Below are positions 1-5,629 of a stretch of DNA of 12,910 nucleotides, piece by piece. Origin of the DNA: Alphaproteobacteria bacterium HGW-Alphaproteobacteria-13 (lineage in GTDB: Bacteria > Pseudomonadota > Alphaproteobacteria > Sphingomonadales > Sphingomonadaceae); the NCBI GenBank assembly GCA_002842935.1, contig PHEM01000058.1, positions 1 through 12,910 on the forward strand, read 5' to 3'. The position numbers and the translations under genes are program-made. Position 1 is the first letter of the stretch, and every line of letters starts with the position of its first letter. The notes beneath the pieces are model-generated. The model was not told the DNA's origin, searched no databases, and worked only from the letters and a program-made list of their open reading frames with translations.

Positions 1-771
1 CGCGATCCCGCCAACCTGCCGCATGGCGAGATGGGCGTCGATATCGCGCTGGAATGCACGGGTTTCTTCACCGACGCCGAAAGCGCGGGCAAGCATCTGA
101 CCGCCGGAGCGAAGCGCGTTCTGGTCTCGGCCCCCGCCAAGGGTGTGGACCTGACCGTCGTTTACGGCGTCAACCATGACAAGCTGACCGCCGAACACAC
201 GATCGTGTCGAACGCCAGCTGCACTACCAACTGCCTCGCGCCGGTCGCCAAGGTGCTGAACGACAGCGTCGGCATCGAACGCGGACTGATGACCACGGTT
301 CACGCCTATACCAACGACCAGAAGATCCTCGACCAGATCCACAACGACATGCGCCGCGCGCGCGCCGCGGGCATGTCGATGATCCCGACGACGACGGGCG
401 CCGCCCGCGCGGTCGGCGAAGTGCTGCCCGAACTCAAGGGCAAGCTCGACGGTTCGGCGATCCGCGTGCCGACCCCGAACGTTAGCCTGGTCGACCTGAC
501 CTTCACGCCGAAGCGCGACACCAGCGTCGAGGAAATCAACGCGATCCTGAAAGCGGCGTCGGAAGGCGCGCTGAAGGGCGTTCTCGCCTTCTCCGACGAG
601 CCTTTGGTGTCGATCGATTACAACCACTGCCCGGCCAGCTCGACCATCGACAGCCTCGAAACCTCGGTGCTCGAAGGCAAGCTGGTCCGCGTCGTCAGCT
701 GGTACGACAATGAATGGGGCTTCTCGAACCGCATGGTCGATACCGCGGGCGTGATCGCGTCGCTTCTCTGA
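1..771 (+). CDS. gap: Glyceraldehyde-3-phosphate dehydrogenase, type I (5'-truncated by window edge)
   Basis: This cytosolic enzyme converts glyceraldehyde-3-phosphate, NAD(P)+ and phosphate to 1,3-bisphosphoglycerate, the step before Pgk encoded just downstream. The reading frame is already open at base 1 (RDPANLPHGE...), so the gene starts outside the window. 256 residues are visible of a family length near 335; the missing part is the N-terminal nucleotide-binding segment with the GFGRIGR-type motif. The catalytic motif SNASCTTNCLAP is intact, with the nucleophilic Cys codon at 220-222. HAYTNDQ, RRARAAGMSMIPTTTGAARAV and the C-terminal WYDNEWGFSNRM motif are all present. The gene ends in tandem in-frame stops (TGA TAG, 769-774). 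The methionine at 31 lies inside the domain and is not a start. Cofactor preference cannot be judged without the N-terminus. Confidence 0.97.
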   Translation, partial: RDPANLPHGEMGVDIALECTGFFTDAESAGKHLTAGAKRVLVSAPAKGVDLTVVYGVNHDKLTAEHTIVSNASCTTNCLAPVAKVLNDSVGIERGLMTTVHAYTNDQKILDQIHNDMRRARAAGMSMIPTTTGAARAVGEVLPELKGKLDGSAIRVPTPNVSLVDLTFTPKRDTSVEEINAILKAASEGALKGVLAFSDEPLVSIDYNHCPASSTIDSLETSVLEGKLVRVVSWYDNEWGFSNRMVDTAGVIASLL

Positions 772-779
772 TAGTTCCA

Positions 780-867
780 AACCCGTTTGGACTGAGCTTG
801 TCGAAGTCCTGTCCTTCTTGAAGGAAAGAACGGCCCTTCGACAAGCTCAGGGCGAGCGGAGTGAGAG
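780..867. repeat. Interspersed palindromic repeat, copy 1 (gap-pgk gap)
   Basis: Perfect 15-nt inverted arms CTGAGCTTGTCGAAG (792-806) and CTTCGACAAGCTCAG (836-850) enclose a smaller hairpin TCCTTC-TT-GAAGGA (812-825). The same arms recur at 10916-10930 and 10971-10985, with similarity continuing into the inner stem and the flanks. The element fills the 96-nt gap between gap and pgk. It could form a long stem in the transcript, acting as an attenuator or mRNA processing/stability element. This is a REP-like element; no transposase is nearby. Confidence 0.9.
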
Positions 868-2064
868 ATGACTGGATTTCGTACCCTCGATGACATCGGC
901 GACGTAACCGGCAAGAAAGTGCTGGTGCGCGTCGATCTCAACGTCCCGATGTTCGACGGCTCCGTCGCCGACGACACGCGGATTCGCGCGGCGATGCCGA
1001 CGATCCGCGAACTGTCGGACAAGGGCGCGATCGTCCTGCTGCTCGCCCACTTCGGGCGGCCCAAGGGCGCGAAGAACCCGACGCAGTCCTTGAGCCTCGT
1101 CATCGACGGCGTCGCCGATGTGCTGGGCCATTCGGTGATGTTCATCCCCGACTGCATCGACGAGGGCGCGAAGGCGGGCGTCGCGGTGCTGGCGCCGGGC
1201 GACGTCGCGGTGCTGGAGAATACGCGCTTCCATCCCGGCGAGGAAAAGAACGACCCGGCCTTCGCCGACGCGCTCGCCGAAGTCGGCGACCTCTATGTCA
1301 ACGATGCTTTCTCCGCCGCGCACCGCGCGCACGGCTCGACCGAAGGCATTGCGCGGCGCCTGCCTGCTTTCGCGGGCCGCGCGATGGAGGCGGAGCTGAA
1401 GGCGCTCGACGCCGCGCTCGGCAATCCGGCGCATCCTGTCGCGGCGGTGGTCGGCGGCGCGAAGGTTTCGTCCAAGATCGATGTGCTCAGAAACCTCGTC
1501 GGCAAGGTCGATCATTTGATCATCGGCGGCGGCATGGCCAACACCTTCCTCGCCGCGCGCGGCGTCGATGTCGGCAAGTCGCTGTGCGAGCATGACCTTG
1601 TCGATACCGCCAACGCGATCTTCGACAGCGCCGACGCGGCGGGCTGCACCATCCATCTGCCCTATGACGTGGTCGTCGCGAAGCAATTCCAGCCTAACCC
1701 GCCGACGCGCACGGTCAACGTCCACGAAGTCGCCGCCGACGAAATGATCCTCGATGTCGGTCCCGCCGCCGTCGAGGCGCTGGCCGATGTGCTCAAGAAT
1801 TGTCGCACGCTGGTGTGGAACGGCCCCCTCGGCGCGTTCGAGACGCCGCCGTTCGATGCCGCGACCGTTGCGCTGGCGCGCACCGCCGCCGCATTGACGG
1901 CCGAGGGATCGCTGGTGTCGGTCGCGGGCGGCGGCGATACCGTCGCAGCGCTCAACCATGCCGGGGTCGCGCGAGATTTCACTTTCGTTTCAACGGCCGG
2001 CGGCGCTTTCCTCGAATGGATGGAAGGCAAGCCGCTGCCGGGCGTGGACGCGCTTAAAGCCTGA
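868..2064 (+). CDS. pgk: Phosphoglycerate kinase
   Basis: The enzyme transfers phosphate from 1,3-bisphosphoglycerate to ADP, giving ATP and 3-phosphoglycerate (cytosolic glycolysis, reversible in gluconeogenesis). The 398-residue product is standard for bacterial Pgk. Substrate-side motifs are KKVLVRVDLNVP (about residues 16-27, with R21, D23 and N25), R38, HFGRP (61-65) and ENTRFHPGEEKN. The nucleotide side has VVGGAKVSSKI, IIGGGMANTFL, WNGPLGAFE and GGGDT (354-358). The ATG at 868 follows a purine-rich stretch (858-867, GGAGTGAGAG) that serves as ribosome-binding site and falls in the flank of the palindromic repeat. It lies 96 nt after gap in the same direction, so cotranscription is plausible unless the repeat terminates. 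Long antisense open frames here are GC-driven shadows. Confidence 0.98.
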   Translation: MTGFRTLDDIGDVTGKKVLVRVDLNVPMFDGSVADDTRIRAAMPTIRELSDKGAIVLLLAHFGRPKGAKNPTQSLSLVIDGVADVLGHSVMFIPDCIDEGAKAGVAVLAPGDVAVLENTRFHPGEEKNDPAFADALAEVGDLYVNDAFSAAHRAHGSTEGIARRLPAFAGRAMEAELKALDAALGNPAHPVAAVVGGAKVSSKIDVLRNLVGKVDHLIIGGGMANTFLAARGVDVGKSLCEHDLVDTANAIFDSADAAGCTIHLPYDVVVAKQFQPNPPTRTVNVHEVAADEMILDVGPAAVEALADVLKNCRTLVWNGPLGAFETPPFDAATVALARTAAALTAEGSLVSVAGGGDTVAALNHAGVARDFTFVSTAGGAFLEWMEGKPLPGVDALKA

Positions 2065-2141
2065 ATTTCGCGCGCATTGCTTCCCCCGGCGGGGATGCTA
2101 TGCGCTTCATCCCATACGTATGCAATAAACCGGAGACCGTC
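2065..2141 (+). promoter_or_regulatory. pgk-fba gap: weak promoter-like pair, palindrome and fba ribosome-binding site
   Basis: The 77-nt gap holds a TTGCTT (2077-2082) / TATGCG (2099-2104) pair with 16-nt spacing, which could be a weak promoter. A perfect 10-bp palindrome CATACGTATG lies at 2113-2122. GGAG at 2132-2135 sits 6 nt before the ATG at 2142 and supports that start over the upstream in-frame ATG at 2100. The promoter call is a guess; the Shine-Dalgarno is solid. Confidence 0.35.
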
Positions 2142-3035
2142 ATGACGACCGCCAATGCCGAGATGCTGGAACAGATCAAATCGGGCCAGGGCTTTATCGC
2201 CGCGCTCGACCAGAGCGGCGGTTCGACGCCCAAGGCGCTCAAGGGCTATGGCATCGAAGAGGACGCCTATTCGGGCGATGAGGAGATGTTCGCGCTGATC
2301 CACGCGATGCGCAGCCGCATCGTCACCGCGCCCTGCTTCAACGGCGAAAAGGTGATCGGCGCGATCCTGTTCGAACGCACGATGGACGGCGAGGCGGACG
2401 GCAAGCCCGTGCCCGCGCTGTTGTGGGAACGCGGCGTCGTGCCGTTCCTGAAAGTCGACAAGGGGCTGGAGGCCGAGGCCGACGGCGTCCAGCTGATGAA
2501 GCCCAACGTCGATCTCGACGCGCTGTGCGAACGCGCCGTGGCAAAGGGTGTGTTCGGGACCAAGATGCGCAGCGTCATCAACCTCGCCAATGCTGCGGGC
2601 GTAAAGGCAATCGTCGAACAGCAGTTTGCCGAAGCGAAGCGGATCGCCGCGCACGGCCTCGTCCCGATCATCGAGCCTGAAGTGAACATCAAGAGCGCGG
2701 AACGCGACGCTGCCGACCGGCTGTTGCTCGATGCGACGCTCGCCGCGCTCGATGCGTGGGATGGCGCGCCGGTGATGCTGAAACTGTCGCTGCCGACCGA
2801 GGCCGGGCTGTTCCAGCCGCTGGTCGATCACCCCAAGGTGCTGCGCGTCGTCGCGCTGTCGGGCGGCTTCAAGCGCCCGGAAGCCTGCGTCGAGCTGGCG
2901 AAGAACCCTGGTATCATCGCCAGCTTCAGCCGCGCGCTGCTCGAAGACCTGCGCGCATCGATGAGCGACGATGCGTTCAACGCCTCGCTGGGCGGCGCGA
3001 TCGACGAGATCCACGCGGCGTCGGTCGCGGGATGA
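2142..3035 (+). CDS. fba: Fructose-bisphosphate aldolase, class I
   Basis: The enzyme cleaves fructose-1,6-bisphosphate to dihydroxyacetone phosphate and glyceraldehyde-3-phosphate through a lysine Schiff base. The 297-residue product has the class I TIM-barrel motif series. ALDQSGGSTPK holds D23. KVDKG (104-108), TKMRS (K141) and IIEPEVN (E178) follow. VMLKLSLPTE carries K214, the likely Schiff-base lysine. These match in order the motifs around D33, K107, K146, E187 and K229 of muscle aldolase, as I recall them. No zinc-binding class II motifs are present. The ATG at 2142 has a GGAG Shine-Dalgarno; the upstream in-frame ATG at 2100 would add 14 unconserved residues. It follows pgk by 77 nt, forming a glycolytic cluster with gap and pgk. 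Class I assignment is firm; the exact gene symbol variant (fba or fbaB) is less so. Confidence 0.93.
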   Translation: MTTANAEMLEQIKSGQGFIAALDQSGGSTPKALKGYGIEEDAYSGDEEMFALIHAMRSRIVTAPCFNGEKVIGAILFERTMDGEADGKPVPALLWERGVVPFLKVDKGLEAEADGVQLMKPNVDLDALCERAVAKGVFGTKMRSVINLANAAGVKAIVEQQFAEAKRIAAHGLVPIIEPEVNIKSAERDAADRLLLDATLAALDAWDGAPVMLKLSLPTEAGLFQPLVDHPKVLRVVALSGGFKRPEACVELAKNPGIIASFSRALLEDLRASMSDDAFNASLGGAIDEIHAASVAG

Positions 3036-3075
3036 TGCGATTGCCCGGTTGGGGCGGCGCCGCTATGACGCCGCC

Positions 3076-3714
3076 ATGACCCAGCGGATTTGCCAGCTTT
3101 ACCTGATTTCGCCGCTCGACGTCGGCGGCGATTTTTCCGCGCGGCTGGAAGCGGCGCTGGCCGCCGCGCCGGTCGCGGCGTTCCAGTTCCGCGTCAAGGA
3201 TGTGAGCCAGCATGAGGCCGCGCGGCTTGCCGAGCCGCTTCAGGCGATCTGCGCGGCGCATGATGTCGCCTTCATCGTCAACGACGATATGGCGCTGGCG
3301 AAGCGGCTTGGCGCGGATGGCGTGCATCTGGGGCAGGGCGACGGCGATCCCGTCGAGGCGCGTCGCCTGCTCGGCCCGCAGGCGCAGGTCGGCGTGACGT
3401 GCCACAACAGCCGCCACCTGGCGATGGAGGCGGGGGAGACCGGAGCCGACTATGTCGCTTTCGGCGCCTTTTTCCCTACCGCCACCAAGGATGTCGAGCA
3501 TCGCGCAGATCCCGAAATATTGACATGGTGGCAGGGGCTGTTCGAACTGCCCTGCGTTGCGATCGGCGGCATCACGCCGGAAAATGCGCAGCTGCTGGTC
3601 GATGCGGGCGCCGATTTCCTCGCCGTCTCGGGCGGCGTGTGGGACCATCCCGAAGGGCCTGCGGCGGCGGTTCGCGCCTTCGCCGAACTCTTCGCGGATC
3701 AAGCGACGGGATAG
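3076..3714 (+). CDS. thiE: Thiamine phosphate synthase
   Basis: ThiE joins hydroxymethylpyrimidine diphosphate and thiazole phosphate to give thiamine phosphate in the cytosol. The 212-residue product fits the family. Pyrophosphate- and substrate-site motifs visible are FQFRVKD (R39, K41), IVNDD (N69, D70), ADGVHLGQGD (80-89), FFPTATKD (T135, T137, K138) and the C-terminal barrel motif VAIGGITPEN followed by FLAVSGGVW. Departures from textbook ThiE are QFRVKD for QxREK and GVTCH (107-110) where GVSxH is usual; both look conservative. The ATG at 3076 was chosen because homology begins at RICQLYLIS; no strong Shine-Dalgarno precedes it, and the frame stays open upstream to 2971. It lies 40 nt after fba, so coupling to that transcript is likely. 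No other thiamine genes are in the window. A related TenI-type barrel is the main alternative. Confidence 0.85.
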   Translation: MTQRICQLYLISPLDVGGDFSARLEAALAAAPVAAFQFRVKDVSQHEAARLAEPLQAICAAHDVAFIVNDDMALAKRLGADGVHLGQGDGDPVEARRLLGPQAQVGVTCHNSRHLAMEAGETGADYVAFGAFFPTATKDVEHRADPEILTWWQGLFELPCVAIGGITPENAQLLVDAGADFLAVSGGVWDHPEGPAAAVRAFAELFADQATG

Positions 3715-3727
3715 AGCGACAAGCGTT

Positions 3728-3834
3728 AAATCCGAACCGTATCCCCGAGCGAAGACGAGGGGCTTGTTCGAGCGGAGCGAGAACCCCGGCGCCCGCCGCC
3801 TCGTCTTCGCTCGGGGAAGCGGCGATTCGGATTT
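3728..3834. repeat. Long inverted repeat between thiE and efp
   Basis: Perfect 18-nt arms CCCCGAGCGAAGACGAGG (3743-3760) and CCTCGTCTTCGCTCGGGG (3799-3816) enclose a 38-nt loop region. A second, outer pair of 9-nt arms, AAATCCGAA (3728-3736) and TTCGGATTT (3826-3834), brackets them. It can form a very stable stem-loop just after the thiE stop at 3714. It may act as terminator or 3'-end stabiliser for the glycolytic transcript, though no U-tract follows. The architecture resembles the other palindromes here, which suggests a dispersed family. Confidence 0.88.
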
Positions 3835-3871
3835 CGTGCGATCTGCAATACGTCAAATCGGTGCGCGGTGC

Positions 3872-3935
3872 TTGCCCTTCGGCGTCTGCGCGGCTAAGGG
3901 CGCGCTCCTATGGTCCGGCGCCCGCGCGGCGCCGG
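3872..3935 (+). promoter_or_regulatory. Putative efp promoter and GC-rich leader hairpin
   Basis: TTGCCC (3872-3877) and TAAGGG (3895-3900) with 17-nt spacing form a plausible but weak sigma-70-type promoter. Downstream, CCGGCGCC (3915-3922) and GGCGCCGG (3928-3935) form a perfect 8-bp all-GC stem with a 5-nt loop. The stem would lie in the efp 5' leader, ending 34 nt before the start codon. The hairpin is seen directly; the promoter is inference. Confidence 0.35.
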
Positions 3936-3969
3936 CGGCTCTTTCATTCCTGAACAGCGAGTGTGCGCG

Positions 3970-4533
3970 ATGAAGATCACCGGCGTTGAAATCCGTCCCG
4001 GCAATATCCTTGAATATGAAGGCGGCATCTGGAAAGTCACCAAGATCCAGCACACCCAGCCCGGCAAGGGCGGCGCCTATATGCAGGTCGAGGCGAAAAA
4101 CTTGATCGACGGGCGCAAGCTGAACAACCGCTTTCGCAGCGCCGACACGGTCGAAAAAGTCCGCCTCGACACCAAGGATTTCCAGTATCTTTACGCCGAA
4201 GGCGACGACCTCGTCTTCATGGACAAGGATACGTACGAGCAGATCACCATCGGCAAGGATGTGGTCGGCGACGCGCATGAATTCCTGCAGGACGGCATGG
4301 ATGTCGTGCTGGAACTGTGGGAGGAGCGCCCGATCTCGGTCGAACTGCCCGAACAGATCGAGGCGACGATCGTCGAGGCCGACGCGGTGGTGAAGGGGCA
4401 GACGGCCTCGTCCTCCTACAAGCCCGCGATCCTCGACAATGGCGTGCGCGTCATGGTGCCACCGCACATCACCAGCGGCACGCGGATCGTGGTCAATGTC
4501 TATGACCGCGAATATGTCCGCCGCGCGGACTGA
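3970..4533 (+). CDS. efp: Translation elongation factor P
   Basis: EF-P binds ribosomes stalled on polyproline stretches and stimulates peptide-bond formation. The 187-residue product has all three domains: an N-terminal KOW-like domain (MKITGVEIRPGNILEYEG...), a central OB domain, and a C-terminal OB domain with the signature SSYKPAILDNGVRVMVPPHI then GTRIVVNVYDREYVRR. The loop that reaches the peptidyl-transferase centre is PGKGGA, with Lys33 at the position of the lysine modified by EpmA/EpmB in E. coli. The modification genes are not in this window. The ATG at 3970 gives the family N-terminus (MKI); an in-frame ATG at 3910 would add 20 unconserved residues. The Shine-Dalgarno is weak. It ends in tandem stops TGA TAG. 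Confidence 0.97.
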   Translation: MKITGVEIRPGNILEYEGGIWKVTKIQHTQPGKGGAYMQVEAKNLIDGRKLNNRFRSADTVEKVRLDTKDFQYLYAEGDDLVFMDKDTYEQITIGKDVVGDAHEFLQDGMDVVLELWEERPISVELPEQIEATIVEADAVVKGQTASSSYKPAILDNGVRVMVPPHITSGTRIVVNVYDREYVRRAD

Positions 4534-4539
4534 TAGCCG

Positions 4540-4616
4540 TCGTCCCCGCGAAGGCGGAGACCGCTAGCGACCTTGCGCAATGCCGATTGCGGCCCCCGCC
4601 TTCGCGGGGGCGACGA
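4540..4616. repeat. Inverted repeat between efp and the suhB-like gene
   Basis: Perfect 14-nt arms CCCCGCGAAGGCGG (4544-4557) and CCGCCTTCGCGGGG (4596-4609) surround a 38-nt loop region. The stem extends outward by TCGTC/GACGA (4540-4544 and 4612-4616) across a 2-nt bulge. The loop itself contains GCAAT-GCCG-ATTGC (4577-4590). I associate this CCCCGCGAAGGCGG type with sphingomonad intergenic palindromes, from memory. It lies directly between the efp stop and the next gene's ribosome-binding site. Confidence 0.85.
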
Positions 4617-4630
4617 TTGAGGAAAGAACA

Positions 4631-5449
4631 ATGGCCGTCTCCGGCATCATCACTGTCATGGAACGCGCCGCGCGCAAGGCAGGCGCCAAGCTGCGCCGCG
4701 ACTTCGGCGAGATCGAGCATCTCCAGGTCTCGCAGAAAGGTCCGGCCGATTTCGTGTCGAAGGCCGATCAGGCCGCCGAACGCACCCTTTATGACGAGCT
4801 GACTCACGCGCGCCCCGGCTGGGGCTTCCTGATGGAGGAAGCGGGAGAGATCGAGGGCGAGCCGGGCAAGCCGCGCTTCATCATCGATCCGCTCGACGGC
4901 ACGTCCAACTTCCTCCACGCGATTCCGCAATTCGCCATCTCGATCGCGGTGCAGGAACCGAAGCTTGGCGGCGGCTGGGGCGACGTCACGGCGGCGCTGG
5001 TCTATCAGCCCGTCACCGACGAAAGCTATTGGGCCGAGCGCGGACGCGGCGCGTGGCTGCACGACCGGCGCCTGCGCGTGTCGTCGCGGCGTCACCTCAA
5101 CGAATGCCTGATCGCGACGGGCATCCCCTATATGGGCCATGGCGACATGGCGCAGTGGAGCCGCATCTTCGGCGCCGTCGCCCCCGAAGTTGCGGGCATC
5201 CGCCGCTTTGGCGCGGCGAGCCTCGACCTTGCCTGGGTCGCGGCGGGCCGGTTCGACGGCTTTTGGGAAAGCGACCTTGCGATCTGGGACGTCGCCGCCG
5301 GTATGCTGCTGGTGCGCGAAGCGGGCGGCTTCGTCAGCGACTTTCGCGGCGGGGACCGCGCGATCGAGCGCAGCGAGTTCGTCGCGGGCAGCGGCGCGGT
5401 GCACAGCAAGCTGCAAAAGCTGGTCGCGGGCGCGCTGCGCAACGCCTGA
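4631..5449 (+). CDS. suhB: Inositol monophosphatase family protein (SuhB-like)
   Basis: This is an Mg2+-dependent phosphatase of the inositol monophosphatase superfamily, expected to hydrolyse inositol-1-phosphate or related sugar phosphates in the cytosol. E. coli SuhB additionally binds transcription antitermination complexes. Its 272 residues fit the family. Metal ligands are visible: LMEEAGE (E69/E70), IIDPLDGTSNF (DPLDGT at 86-91) and the C-terminal IWDVAAGMLL (W219, D220). The ATG at 4631 has a clear purine-rich Shine-Dalgarno (GAGGAAAG, 4619-4626). An in-frame ATG at 4580 would read through the palindromic repeat and is rejected. It follows efp by 97 nt in the same direction. Substrate preference (inositol phosphate versus histidinol phosphate or PAP) cannot be decided from sequence alone, so the symbol is tentative. 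Confidence 0.92.
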   Translation: MAVSGIITVMERAARKAGAKLRRDFGEIEHLQVSQKGPADFVSKADQAAERTLYDELTHARPGWGFLMEEAGEIEGEPGKPRFIIDPLDGTSNFLHAIPQFAISIAVQEPKLGGGWGDVTAALVYQPVTDESYWAERGRGAWLHDRRLRVSSRRHLNECLIATGIPYMGHGDMAQWSRIFGAVAPEVAGIRRFGAASLDLAWVAAGRFDGFWESDLAIWDVAAGMLLVREAGGFVSDFRGGDRAIERSEFVAGSGAVHSKLQKLVAGALRNA

Positions 5450-5494
5450 TTTAATTTGGGCCTGACATAATTTCCGGCAAGCAGCGAAAAGCCG

Positions 5495-5522
5495 TTGCCA
5501 CTGTCATTGAGGCCGGTTAAGA
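5495..5522 (+). promoter_or_regulatory. Possible tRNA-Ala promoter
   Basis: TTGCCA (5495-5500) and TTAAGA (5517-5522) are spaced by 16 nt and would start transcription a few bases before the tRNA at 5536. The match is weak; read-through from the suhB-like gene is the alternative. Confidence 0.25.
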
Positions 5523-5535
5523 GGCCGCCGGTCGC

Positions 5536-5611
5536 GGGGCCGTAGCTCAGATGGGAGAGCGCTGCAATCGCACTGCAGAGGTCAGGGGTTCGATTCCCCT
5601 CGGCTCCACCA
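5536..5611 (+). tRNA. tRNA-Ala, anticodon CGC
   Basis: This is a 76-nt cloverleaf with genome-encoded CCA (5609-5611). The acceptor stem is GGGGCCG/CGGCTCC and contains the G3:U70 wobble pair that identifies alanine tRNAs. The D arm is GCTC/GAGC. The anticodon stem is CTGCA/TGCAG with loop ATCGCAC, so positions 34-36 are CGC and read GCG codons, which suit this GC-rich genome. The T arm is AGGGG-TTCGATT-CCCCT. An uncommon A32/C38 combination closes the anticodon loop. The gene is 18 nt from the 3' end of convergent uvrD; a T-rich stretch (5618-5622) follows. Confidence 0.97.
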
Positions 5612-5629
5612 GCGACCTTTTTCCCGAAA

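Noticed and set aside
847..3014. Large minus-strand open frames antisense to pgk and fba (370 and 450 codons)
   Set aside because: They mirror strongly conserved plus-strand genes, are rich in Arg, Ala, Asp and His as expected from GC-rich antisense frames, and have no recognisable motif or Shine-Dalgarno.
3728..3834. Short CRISPR-like or phage repeat
   Set aside because: It is a single palindrome with no direct repeats at regular spacing and no cas genes.
5536..5629. tRNA gene as a mobile-element attachment site
   Set aside because: There is no integrase, no second copy of the tRNA 3' end in the window, and uvrD follows within 18 nt.
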